Shown: positions 15,276 to 26,101 of the stretch, piece by piece | How the letters are laid out: each line of letters begins with the position of its first letter | Position numbering within the stretch: position 1 is the stretch's first letter | Assembly: GCA_003024785.1 (NCBI GenBank) | Contig: PUQB01000156.1 | Coordinates: 372,001 to 436,000 of the forward strand | Length of the DNA stretch: 64,000 nucleotides | From: Selaginella tamariscina | Taxonomy: Eukaryota; Streptophyta; Lycopodiopsida; Selaginellales; Selaginellaceae | Reading direction: 5' to 3' | Notes under the pieces: generated by a model | Told to the model about the DNA's origin: nothing | Databases searched by the model: none | The model's input: the letters and a program-made list of their open reading frames with translations, nothing else | Position numbers and translations under genes: made by a program

Positions 15276-16579
15276 ATGAGCGCACTCTGCTGGACGGCGA
15301 TCTGGGTGACGATCAGCTATGTTATCTTCCCATCAGGTTCCCTCTCTCTTTCTCATACACACACGCTAAAATCTTAGAATTCTTGTAGGAGTATATGCGC
15401 AGGGAAATGTTACACTCGAATCTCTCACAATTTACCGAACACATGAATGGCTTGGGAAAACCCAGTGTGTATTTCCACTGTAAGGATGAAAAGAAGGTAG
15501 AATTGCCCGATATCAAGGAGAAGAGCCATGCTTACACCTTCTCTGGTCATGAATCCTGGCAGGTATAAGCGTATGTATATGCATATATGCTTGTTATACA
15601 CAAACTTACATACATGTACACGTACAGCCATTGACAGCGTTACAAGGTGAGAAATGTAAACGGTGTGGGTTATACGAGAGAATGAATTGGCTAAAGATGG
15701 AGTTTTTGATGAGTGGGAGCTTTGTCCTGATGGGTTCTCCAAAGACAGCGTGTATACGCACTTTAAAGAAGGAGAGTTTACTGCTACCTTTCTTGCTTCA
15801 GATCGACAATCGGGTGAGTCACATGTATTCATGTGTAAGATATATACACATATATGTACATCCTAAGTACATGCCATGCATAAATCGAGCGAGAGCCTGT
15901 ATAGTACATTATACACACACGCATATGAAAATCCAATGTACATGTTTTCATTGAGCTCTATTAAATAAATTCATGCCTTAATTAGTATGCAAATGTGTGT
16001 GCATGTTCATACGTGTTTGGATATATACATTGCTATATCGACAATATTATAAATACAGACTTGAGATACATAAAAACACAATATTATGCTTGTTTATATT
16101 TATATAGATGCATAGATTGTTTGTGTGTGTGTGTACGTGCGTGTAACTATACGTTCTGTGTGTATGTAATCCTTGTAGACGATTACACAGGTATTGAACA
16201 GAGATGTTGATGGCTAGATGGCTATGACTATCTATGTGTGTACGTCTACATGATCTATGGTCACACACACACACACCACACACACAACTCGTGCACACAA
16301 ACACACACTATGTATATATAGAATTGTATAAGTGTGTTAATATTTTGTTATGACAGATACAAGCCAACTCCAAGTTCCAACAACAAAGAGAACGTACGGA
16401 AGGGTGGCCACGGTAGAACAGCTTTGACCGTACTAGTAGTAACCTTCAGTTTTTTTGGTAATAGGGATTGGTGTAGTGGGTTACACAAAGTGGCAGCAAA
16501 AGAAACGGGAGAACAACAGGCCAGATTTATTAAACTGTTTGAAGAAGATGATGACTTTGAGAGGGAATTTGATCTCTAA
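15276..16579 (+). CDS. conserved plant secretory-pathway single-pass membrane protein, 4 exons
   Basis: Exons: 15276-15336, 15389-15562, 15628-15813 and 16357-16579. An N-terminal signal (MSALCWTAIWVTISYVIFPS) precedes an ectodomain with GNVTLESLTIYRTHEWLGK, then VYFHCKDEKKVELPDIKEK, SGHESWQ, CKRCGLYE, and VFDEWELCPDGF. One transmembrane helix follows (about LTVLVVTFSFLVIGIGVVGY) with a short acidic cytosolic tail ending FEREFDL. I recognise this as a conserved plant family of unknown function; the paired CKRC and C in ELCPDGF may form disulfides. Five single-base corrections are needed: about 15466, 15680, 16421, 16448-16454 and 16507. All lie at short homopolymers. The conserved blocks line up in order, so this is one gene rather than debris. 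Confidence 0.72.
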
Positions 16580-16655
16580 AGTTTGTATTAGATCTTTAAT
16601 TTCTGTACATTAATATGAAAAAAACTTAAACTTAAGAGCCCTTTTTGGAAATTTG

Positions 16656-16964
16656 TTAATTCCCAGGTCTCATAGAAGCTACAGGTCCAGGAACAGTGAA
16701 GTCTTTTGATTCGAAGTTGGTATTGTATAATCATCTTCTTCTTCTAGCTTGATGTATCTTGTATATTGAATTGGAGATTCACTATTATTGACATTTAAAT
16801 CTGACAAACAACAATGTATGCTAAGAACACATATATACACACACACGCACGCATGCACACACACAATTCATGTGTATACCTTCTGAAAGTGGTCGATATG
16901 TGTGTATAAAACCGACTTGAAGGAGAAGAATTGCGAAGATGAAGAGTTTGTAGCGATTCTTCAT
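16656..16964 (-). CDS. candidate secreted-peptide precursor C (DY motif), 2 exons
   Basis: Exon 1 (16964-16880) encodes a signal peptide, MKNRYKLFIFAILLLQVGF then IHTYRPLSE, ending in phase 1 like precursors A and B. Exon 2 begins at 16800 and gives an acidic segment with LEEEDDYTIPTSN. In the straight frame it ends at 16679 (QKTSLFLDL). With one base added near 16712 it ends SKDFTVPGPVASMRPGN at 16656. The second reading keeps the PSY-like spacing DYxxPxxNxK and adds a Pro/Gly-rich tail typical of processed plant peptides. The acidic residues before Tyr suit tyrosine sulfation. The intron contains (CA)n. Assignment to the PSY, CIF or another sulfated family is not settled. Confidence 0.5.
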
Positions 16965-17356
16965 GTTGTTCTTGTGAGTGTTTGTGTGTTTAAGTGGGTT
17001 TTATTTAGTAAATGCTAGACGCGTTGAAGTATATAGTCTTTAAAAAAGTATCACTTTCATGATCATGCTATATAGTCTTTAAGTCAATATTGCCTTTAAT
17101 AGTATGAAATATTTTATAATATTCCTTTAATATCATAATATTTATACTGGTATATTTTTTTAATTGACAATAAATATTACATTTACATTTAAACGTCTTC
17201 ATGTGAAACTGTCGGCCTGTTCTCATGGCAGTAACCCCGCTCTGCATGTTCGAATCTTGATCGAAGTTATTAACGTTCCAAGCCACTTATAATCTAATAT
17301 ATACACATCAAGAGCATACGTAACTATAAAGAAATATTTTGACACGATGACAACGC
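16965..17356. promoter_or_regulatory. divergent upstream region, peptide gene C and GT61
   Basis: 392-bp AT-rich spacer between two oppositely oriented start codons. It should carry both promoters. No specific element is called. Confidence 0.4.
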
Positions 17357-18874
17357 GTGTGCAGCACACAATTTTTGAACAAGAGCAGGATGAAGATGAA
17401 GCATCCATCCGTCACGAAGATCCTTGTCTTTCTCTTGGTAGCATTCTTGTTGAGTCAGATCGTGGTAGACAGGTTGCTAGTTAAAAATCCATTGGGCAAA
17501 TGTTCTCCAGTGCATCTCTCCAGCAACAGTGAGATTAGCGAGATTAACCAACGGTTTAACATAAGCGGGCGAATGCCAGTGACGGAAGCCTTCCAAGGTA
17601 AACTTGTCGATGCATCTCAGGTGAAAGCGTTAGCTCCCAAGGGAATACGCAGCGAATTCGAAGTGAACAGAAACATAGGTGGGTACGGTCTCACCGTGGT
17701 AAGGAACATATGTTTCCGTCCGGGAGGCGAGGTTGTTCTTGTAAACATCACAGATGGGTATCTCAACGAGACGCTATCAACGTCCCCGGAGTTTCGTAAG
17801 CTCTGGAATGCAGGTTACAACTCGACATGTGGATGGTGCCAGAGGACAACCACAGGGCTTACTAGGGATACACCTTTGGGAGCGAAATGGATCAGTGGTA
17901 ACACCGCACACATGATACCTTACTTAGGAAATGTTTTCCATAACTTTGGGGAGCGTATCTGGCCTCATCTCGCCTCGAGCAACCTACCTCTGAATGCCAC
18001 GACGATGCAACCTGTGAATCACTTCCTCATACACAGCTTTACCAAGTGGATCCAACAAGCGGAGGAAGGGAACCACGAGCGAGAGACTTTCATGGTACAG
18101 TTTAGGGTTCTATCCGAGGTCTCCCCAGGCTCGGACTTTATAGTGATCGACTCGGTGGGTCAGGACGCTACGGTATGTTTCGAGAGGTTAACTCTAGACT
18201 GTTCCTCATGCGACCGCATGTCTGGTTTGCTGGGGGAACAGGCATTCTCTGCAGCGATTCTCGCTTACAGAGAGGCTGCATTTAGGGTTTTCGGTCTCGA
18301 ACCGAGGCCGGAGGTCTCAGTACCGCCAAGGAAACTGCATGTCGTGTTCTACGGTCGGAGTGATACTCGCAGGAGGCGGGTGGTTAACACTCGGCAGGTG
18401 GTGGAGTATCTGCACGCAAAGAAACTCCCACCGTTGGAGGTTTTGTTTATTGACGAGCTGCTCGTGGGGCAAAAGTACAACCAGACTATGGCAGAGACGG
18501 TGTCACTCTTTTCGCAAACGGACGTCCTTGTAACGGTTCACGGGGCAAACACGTGGGCGGCTATGTTTCTGCCGCGCGGTGCAGCTGTGATTGAGATATA
18601 CGGTCCGTGCGGACCGGGGACGTGGTTAGGTGACGTGGTTAAGGTGTTGGATTTGAAGCATGACACGGAATCGAACCCGTGGAAAGATAGAGTGGCGTCT
18701 CCGGGAAATACTACTGAGTGTCAAGGTTTTGATCACACCCCAGATTTTACGTTGGATTTAGTTAAGCTTGACCATGCTTTTAACAAGCTGGCGATTCCTA
18801 CTGGACCGCTTGATACTATTCCACTTCATTGGTTGTATGACTGGGAAAAACAAAAGATATGCCTACATTTCTAG
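17357..18874 (+). CDS. GT61-family glycosyltransferase, type II Golgi membrane protein
   Basis: Single open frame of 505 residues without introns or frameshifts. Family GT61 (DUF563) includes plant xylan arabinosyl- and xylosyltransferases, the N-glycan beta-1,2-xylosyltransferase and EOGT-like enzymes. A short cytosolic tail is followed by a signal anchor (ILVFLLVAFLLSQIVV, about residues 21-36), fitting a Golgi type II enzyme. The catalytic domain shows VVFYGRSDTRRRRVVN, then SLFSQTDVLVTVHGANTWA, then FLPRGAAVIEIYGPCG, all typical of the GT61 C-terminal half. Several N-x-S/T sequons lie in the lumenal part. An in-frame ATG at 17390 (MKMKHPS) fits a compact anchor better than the first ATG. 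The precise sugar and acceptor cannot be told. Confidence 0.88.
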   Translation: MCSTQFLNKSRMKMKHPSVTKILVFLLVAFLLSQIVVDRLLVKNPLGKCSPVHLSSNSEISEINQRFNISGRMPVTEAFQGKLVDASQVKALAPKGIRSEFEVNRNIGGYGLTVVRNICFRPGGEVVLVNITDGYLNETLSTSPEFRKLWNAGYNSTCGWCQRTTTGLTRDTPLGAKWISGNTAHMIPYLGNVFHNFGERIWPHLASSNLPLNATTMQPVNHFLIHSFTKWIQQAEEGNHERETFMVQFRVLSEVSPGSDFIVIDSVGQDATVCFERLTLDCSSCDRMSGLLGEQAFSAAILAYREAAFRVFGLEPRPEVSVPPRKLHVVFYGRSDTRRRRVVNTRQVVEYLHAKKLPPLEVLFIDELLVGQKYNQTMAETVSLFSQTDVLVTVHGANTWAAMFLPRGAAVIEIYGPCGPGTWLGDVVKVLDLKHDTESNPWKDRVASPGNTTECQGFDHTPDFTLDLVKLDHAFNKLAIPTGPLDTIPLHWLYDWEKQKICLHF

Positions 18875-19691
18875 TTAAAGACAGTATATATATATATAAA
18901 ATATATGTGTGTGTGTCCATTACTAATTTGTCCAATGTATGATATTGTTATTACATAATTTATGATAAAACAACCATTCATTATATTTTAAAAAATGAAA
19001 TGCAATATAACATAATTGTCTCTTCCCATTGAATATGTCAATTGGGACTTATTATTATTTGTAACTTACAAGAATTAAATTCATAAACTATCCTCTACAC
19101 CCAGTTGAAAACGATTCCTTTATTGGCATAATAAACTCAATATACATTTTTATATTCTCTTTTTAAACTTATTAATCATTAATTAAAACCCCAAGCTGTT
19201 TGTTTATAATTTATTATTAAATATAAGACATTTCCCCAACATTCAAAATGAGTTTGATATATAAATTATTTAAAATAGTAATCATAATTTTAAAAACTTA
19301 TTGGCAGTTACTTATTAAATATAACCCGCTTGAAAATTTTATACTAGTTTAACCGTCTAACTAAAATTTGATTACTTTTACGGAGTACAAGTTTTTATTT
19401 GTTACATATATCGGTTAATAATATGTAAGTGTAAACGAGAATATTATAAACTTGTTTTAATTTTTCTATTAAATTTAAGTTTAGTATATTTATAAAGGCA
19501 TCAGTTCCTCGTTTACTAATCAGAAAAATCAATATATTTTGAATTTTTATATACATTAACATGCTTATAAATTTTATTCTATAAACATGGAATTGAAAAA
19601 TGAAAGTGAACAGATGATAACACCATTTATCTATTAGATTCTTCAATTAATCTTCTAATTATCGCAACAAAAAATGCTTATATTAAAAGAA
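18875..19691. other. AT-rich spacer between convergent GT61 and PPR genes
   Basis: Shared 3' flank of two convergent genes. A (TA)n/(TG)n patch lies at about 18888-18915. No other feature is seen. Confidence 0.5.
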
Positions 19692-21912
19692 TTATGAACC
19701 ATCTCTGGCTCTGAGCAACTTAGTTGCATCCTCTTGTCTACCACTCATCACAAGGCTCTCTACAACAGCCTTATAAGTCTCCTGCTTGAGAACAACACCT
19801 CCACTAGCCTCCCTAATTATCTCATAAGCCTTCTCAACTCTCCCCGTCTTACACAACCCAGTAACGAGCGCGTCGCAGCTGACAGCATCAAGAACATACC
19901 CGACTTCCTCATCTGCTCGTACACGTCCACTGCCTCATCCATCATAGAACCTCGACACAAACCCGATATAAGTATCCGGAATGTACACGTATCCGGTTTA
20001 ATCCCCCTTGAGTGCATCTCCTTAATAACTTCATTAGCTCTACCAAGCTTACCAAGCTTGCAGAAACCATCAACCACCGTGTTGAAAGTTACCACAGTTG
20101 GCTGCACTCCCTTCTTGAACATGTCTCTGTATAGCTCCTCAGCCGTCTCCATCTCACTCTTCTTACAGTAGCCCGAGATGAGAGAGTTATAAGCAACTGC
20201 ATCCGGGACTATACCCAGCTCGGACATCCTCCGGAAGAGCTCCCTTGCCTCGGACACCTTCCCGGCTCTACACAGACCAGAGACAAGTGTAGTGTATGTA
20301 TACTTGTTCCCCTTACAACCTGCCCGAGACATGTCTTCAAAGAGCTCCATAGCCTTGGTTAACTCCCCCTTTCGACACATTCCATATATCAATGTGCTGT
20401 ATGTCACAACATTCGGAACATACCCTGCAGCACGCATCTCCTCGAAGATCTTCAAGCCTTCTTCAACCCGTCTGGCTTTGCATACAGAGTCGAGCAGAGT
20501 GTTATAAGTCACCAAGTCAGGAGAGCAACCTTTCTCTTTCATACTTACCAACAAGGACCTGGCTTCCTCAAACTGAGCATTATGACACAATCCACGGAGA
20601 ACCACGTTGTAATCTGCTACGTTTGCCCCAATACCACTCTCTTCCATCTGCTTAAACCTTTTGAGAGCATTGTTAACCTTGTTAGCTTGGCACAGTCCGA
20701 GTATAAGCTCGTGGAAGACAAGCCTGTCCGGCTTGCACTCTGTTTCGAGCATCTCATCGAACAGACGACTTGCATGCTCGACTCTCCTCGCCTTACACAA
20801 GAACTTGACGAGTGTCGAGTATGTAGAAACCGAAACCTTCATCCGTCTCATTGTCATCTCCGACAGGACCCGCAATGCATCGTCCAGTTTACTAATCCTG
20901 GCATAACCATCCACAAGCATATGATATGAGAATGTATCTGGTGCATACCCCGCTTCGACCATCTCATCAAAGATCTCTCTCGCCTTCTCCATGTTGTTGA
21001 TCCTCACAAAGCCTTGTATAACACCGTTAAACGCAAATATATCTGGTGGACACCCTGTTCTGGTCATCTCCTCAAGGATGAAGCAGCTCTCCTGTGTCTT
21101 GCCTTCTCTGATAAGACCCTTGATCAAGGAAGTGTATGTAAAGACATTGGGAGATATCTTCTTCTTGTCTTTCATCTCAGTGACAAGCTTCTTTGCCTCG
21201 TCCGTCCTGCCTGAGTTGCATAGGCCCGCAATCAACGTGTTGTATGTCCATCTGTCGGATTCCACATTCATCTCCGTGAAGACTTCCACGCCTTTCCCAA
21301 CCCGCCCAGCATTGCAGAACCCGTTAATGACCACGTTATATGTGAGAGTGGCAGGTTTGTACCCGTTCTTCTTCATCGTTTCGAGAACTTCGAGTGCCCG
21401 ATCTACATATCCGGCCCTTGAAAGCTTCTGTATGATCACATCATAGCTGTCTGGATCAACCATCTTCATCTTGGATAACACCATGTCTGCATCTACGCCT
21501 TTCCCTGCCTTTCCTAGCTCCGAAGCCACGCTTGAGAGGGTGTCCATGTCCAGATACGTACCTTGAGTGTTCACGTACTCAAGGAGCTTATCAACTTCTG
21601 AAGTCCGTCCGAGCTCTCCCAAACGCTGTATGAACAGCTCCAGTGTGCGAACTCTGGGTGTGTGTCCTGCAGATACCATTGCTTCGAATGCTGTAAACGC
21701 CTCGTCCAGGGATCTCCTTGTTACATATGCGTGTAACACCAAGTTTAGACTGTCTGTGTCCGTGACCTTCAGTCCCTGAGATTTCATCCGCTCGTAAACC
21801 TGGATTACCGCCTACAAGAAGTATGCATGGGCTTCAGCAATCTCGTCTGTGTGTATGTGTGTTAGATTACGTGACTTTCCCAGTAACTAATTGGTATGTT
21901 CTCTATGTTCTA

Positions 21913-21957
<45 letters not shown>

Positions 21958-22449
21958 TTCTGCGTGTCTATCTCTTGCTGAACTTTCACAACTTTATATA
22001 CGTATACAAACGGTACATGTTTCTTATATGTGCGTGCGAATGCGTATTCTTCTATATGGGTGTATATGCCACTTATCAATGCCTTATGGTTACAGAAGTA
22101 CACAAGCACCTTGAACTTGCGTGACTTGCCCAGGATTTGGATAACAAGTTTGGTATGTTTCTTGGTCGCCATTGAAGCTGGGACTCTGCATTTTCCCTTG
22201 AAGATCTAGAGCCGTTCGAAGAAATGCATCCATAGATTCCTCTGTGTTGATGTATCCCTGCTGAGTTTCTACCATCTCAAGAACTTGAGAGCCACTGTGT
22301 GATCTTACGCATTTGGCAATCTTCACTGCACAATGAGGATCGAAATGTGCATTGAGTTTGGGTGAGTGATCCCCTGTTTCTTGAATTCCATCCCTGTTTA
22401 AGAATCTGAAGGACTTGCTTGTTGCTCTCTTTGTTGAATTTCGAGGCAT
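19692..22449 (-). CDS. P-class PPR protein with about 17 tandem 35-residue repeats, 2 exons
   Basis: The long exon 21820-19692 (start estimated from the acceptor TTCTTGTAG at 21812) encodes P-type 35-residue repeats such as TYNTLLDSVCKARRVEEGLK and YNVVINGFCNAGRVGKGVEV. P-class proteins usually stabilise, cleave or aid translation of organelle transcripts. Exon 1 (22449 to about 22103) starts MPRNSTKRATSKSFRFLN, a basic Ser/Thr-rich leader compatible with organelle import. The donor could be CAA|GTCACG or TGT|GTACTT, both phase 0. The open frame ends at 19817 after KSGMFLMLSA, but adding one T near 19893 continues the repeats (VTGLCKTGRVEKAYEII, then AVVESLVMSGRQEDATKLL) to a stop at 19692. 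The intron holds (GT)n-(GA)n repeats near 21914-21957. Confidence 0.9.
21914..21957. repeat. compound (TG)n(AG)n microsatellite in PPR intron
   Basis: A TG dinucleotide run followed directly by an AG run, inside the intron separating the PPR leader exon from the repeat exon. Confidence 0.9.
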
Positions 22450-24357
22450 GGAGTGCTCTGTGGGAAGCTAATCTAGCTACAATGCGAACACAAGGCTGTT
22501 ACCTTGTCGTTCCATCCGATCATTGCTCGCTATACATTCAACATCCTCATCGTTCTTGGCTGTGACAATGCAATCCGCTGCTCACCTGTGAGAATTAGGG
22601 TTCTTGGTACAAATAACCCTCGAATTGTTAAGTTTTATATATGATATCATTTTATTATTTAAATTATTTATATTGTTCATTTATACTTGTATTAGGCAAG
22701 TACTTACATACATATATATGTTTTATAAGTGTGTGGCAGGTGTATGCTTTGTGTATGTGTTTGTACATGGCAGGTGTATTCTTGGTTGTATATATGATTT
22801 GTGTCTCTCTATATATATATGCTTTCCACTTATGCTTTGTGTATATACATGTATATGCTTATGTGTACTTATGTGTGTACTTTGTGTTATATGCGTGGAA
22901 TTTTTAAAAATTAACCTTGTTGTAACAAATTCCAGAACGTTTGAAATAGTAGAATAAAAAAAATACTCACACCATTTAAAAAGTAACCATAGAATTAGTA
23001 AACTAACATTGAAAATTTTAAAATATGAAAATAATTTGTGACAAACGTCCAACCGTTAGAAAATGTTTAAATAATAAAATAAATAATAATCACCCCAATA
23101 CATACATTTATTGCTACAATGAAATGGAAAAAACATCTTCTGATGATTTTCTTTTAAAGTCCTCCGTATAAAACAAAACTACAGTTTTTTTATATTATAT
23201 TATTATAATAAGCTTTTAATGAATAACAATCCTTAACATATTTACATAAGCATTCCCGTTTATATAAAAATTACAACTGTAGCACGAGAGTAAGGAATAT
23301 CCAATTCAAACAAGTAAATGTACATTATCAAATTTATAACTCAAATATGCTCTCTACCCATCACTTATATCTTCATTAATAATTATATTACAAAAGAATA
23401 TTATAATATCAACGATATTTGAAGCTTTTTTTATTTAGCACAAGGGGTATTTCACATTAAATTCGTATACTCTAAAGTGCATTGGTCTTCATTTCTTTAA
23501 TTATAAAAAATGTCTTTAATTGTGGACTATAATATTTAATATTAAATATTATTAGTGCATCTTAATTCAAGCAATCGTGAGTTTAAAAGATTCTGTAACA
23601 TTAGAAATATTAGAATTCATAATGCCATTCTTAAATTTATATATAACTTACCAATTAAGTTCATTAACATAAGTTAAGTATCAAATTAATATGAAAGGCT
23701 ATTGGTGTAATGAACAACACAATTTTTTAAAAATATATTGTTAACCATATAACAACAAGCAATTAATCATTTAGAATATTCTTAGTGAATATTAACATTA
23801 AATTTTTATTATAATGTTTCACAAATAAAAAAGCATTAATTAGATTGTTTGAAATAAATACATATCTTAATAAAAATGTGTTGAAGGACATTTAAAAATA
23901 TTAAATTAAAAAATCAAAACTTAAGCAAATTCTAATCAATTTTAACATTTATTACAATAAAAGTTAATGAGAAAAGGCATCATTAACACCTACACTTATT
24001 GTATTAAAGTATTTACTCTTAAGATGAATTTCATTTAGCTTAAACAAAGGCCTATAAAACTTAAACTCCTTAACACATACATTATAATAAATAAACATCT
24101 TAAAAATTTATCTTTTGTAATGCACTCAACAAAATCATATTATCAAAGTTTGTTAATAAGACATGATAATCTTTATTTTATGTGAATATTTATTTTAAGT
24201 TCTTTAGGCTGATATATTAAACAGTTCTTAATTTTGTTTTTATACTTATTTGCAATTTAAGAATAAATAACTTTTTATTATTTACATGTTTATAATTTGA
24301 ATAAGTATGTAGCACCATCATAATTTTAATTTCACAAGTTAAACCACAAGAAACTAT
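22450..24357. other. AT-rich spacer upstream of the PPR gene
   Basis: About 1.9 kb. The first 150 bp should hold the PPR promoter. (TG)n-rich DNA lies at 22720-22890, then plain AT-rich sequence. No exon or structured RNA is recognised. Confidence 0.5.
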
Positions 24358-24727
24358 GGCACTGTCCCTTAAAACCTTTAAGTGTAGTATTACTTTTATG
24401 TAGTATTACTATCGTATTCACCCTTAAAAATGTAATGATAGTTCAATTTTTAAGGGTTTTTAATGTTGCATCATGTGGATCTCAATGCTACGATTTGTCA
24501 ACACCTTTAAGAGCTAGAGAGTAGTTGTTTAGATCATGTGTTTTGTTTTGAATTTCCTTCATTGATTTTAGTTTATTAAAACTTATTTGTTTTCATAGTT
24601 GAACAATGCTTCAGAAGGTGAACACGTGTCGGCCTAGGACAATGCAGCTCATTGGCCAAGCTTTATTGCTAGCAGTGGAGGGGTTTCGAAGATTTCACCA
24701 GGAGTTTGATATAAGTCTGTATTTGAT

Positions 24728-25992
24728 TTGTTAGAAGACCAAGATGACAACTTCGACTACACTATCATTCTACAACAGCAAATGATGGCTTGCCTAGTTA
24801 GTAAAAGCTTAGGAGATTGGTGGGTGAGGCCAAGAAGCTATACTTGGTGGGACAAGTTCATGAACAAGTTCTACGATGATGACAGATGGTTTCGCAAGCT
24901 ACGAATGTCAAAGCACACCTTCTTTTGGCTTTGTGAGATGCTCGACCGGACATCCAAAAGAAGAATACAAACTTTCGACTTGCAGTTCCAGTTCCAATCC
25001 GGCTTGGTGTGACGTTGTACAAGCTGATGAGAAATCTTGACAGGGACACGTTGAGATGTTTGCAGTGGGAGAAAGCACAGTTCTTGAAATCATCGACAGC
25101 ACAACAGCGGCAATAGTTCACCGGTTTGGTTTTCTCTGCAAATACCCTTCAAGGAGCAGCAATCGCAAAATCGCTTTGGAGTTTCAAGTGTTAACTGGAA
25201 CAACTTTGCCAAACATTGCAGGAGCGATTGACTGCACGCACTTTGAGATTATTCAACCTTCAAGGACTGACGGCGAGGACTTTTTGATAGGAAGCAGCGT
25301 TACAGTGTAATCATGCAAGCTGTTTGTGATGCGAAGAAGGTTTCTTAGCATCTATTGTGGTTGGCCAGGTATGTTGTTGTTGAAACTTGTTATGTTATTA
25401 ACATTTTTTTAGGAAGTACACATGACATGCGTGTGTGGCGAAACTCTCCTTTGTCCAATATGATTCGAGGTGGCCATGTACTCCATGATCCTATAGTGGT
25501 TGTTGCTAGGGAGAACGTTAGACCGTACATGGTCGGTGATAAGGGTTATCAGCTTATCCCTCAGCTCATGACTCCTTACACAGGTATTTTTGCTATTGCT
25601 TTTGTTTTTCATTTTTATCTTTAGATTAGTTGAACATTATGCAAATAGAGTTCAATCGTCAACATCACAAGGCACGAGTCGTTATCGAACAGGCTTTTGG
25701 ATTGCTCAAACAGAAGTTTCGGTGTCTTGATCAGAAGTAGAAGATGAAGCTTGAAAACCTTCCCAATGTTTGGGCGAGTTGTTGTATCCTCCACAACTTG
25801 CTCATTACCTGAACGAGACAGACATAGAAGTGAACTTCAGGACCTTGAGCACAAAGTTGATCGTAGAAGAAATCTTGGAATTCATGTGGAGTACGATGAA
25901 GCAGTAATAGCTAGTGAAAATCTCACTCCAACAGAGTTGGGAAATGCAGTGAGACGTGCTTTAACGGAGTATGTTTGCATTATTTTAAATTT
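24728..25992 (+). pseudogene. PIF/Harbinger (HARBI1/ALP1-like) DDE transposase, degenerate
   Basis: Recognisable blocks in order across shifting frames: WWDKFMNKFYDDDRWFRKLR then MSKHTFFWLCEML (24840-24950); GESTVLEIIDSTTAAIVHRF (from 25060); GAIDCTHFEIIQP with the first catalytic Asp (25220-25255); GSTHDMRVWRNSPLSNMI with the second Asp (25410-25465); MVGDKGYQLIPQLMTPYTG (25530-25585); and ARVVIEQAFGLLKQKFRCL with the catalytic Glu (25676-25730). At least three frame changes and one probable intron (around 25350-25412) interrupt it. These nucleases cut at TWA-type targets. Domesticated relatives (ALP1, HARBI1) exist, but the breaks here argue for a dead copy. Confidence 0.85.
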
Positions 25993-26101
25993 TAAAATTT
26001 AAATCTTAAAAGTGTGAAGCAGTGTGACAGTAATCTTTGCCCTTAAATTTTCTGTTTTAATAGTGGACAGTGTCACCCTTAAAGATGAATATTTTTATGT
26101 T

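Noticed and set aside
15425..15832. 135-codon minus-strand open frame
   Set aside because: Antisense shadow of the conserved membrane-protein gene, whose sense frames carry the conserved motifs.
22604..23052. Overlapping open frames rich in Tyr, Cys and Val on both strands
   Set aside because: They arise from (TG)n and TATA-rich sequence and show no family motif.
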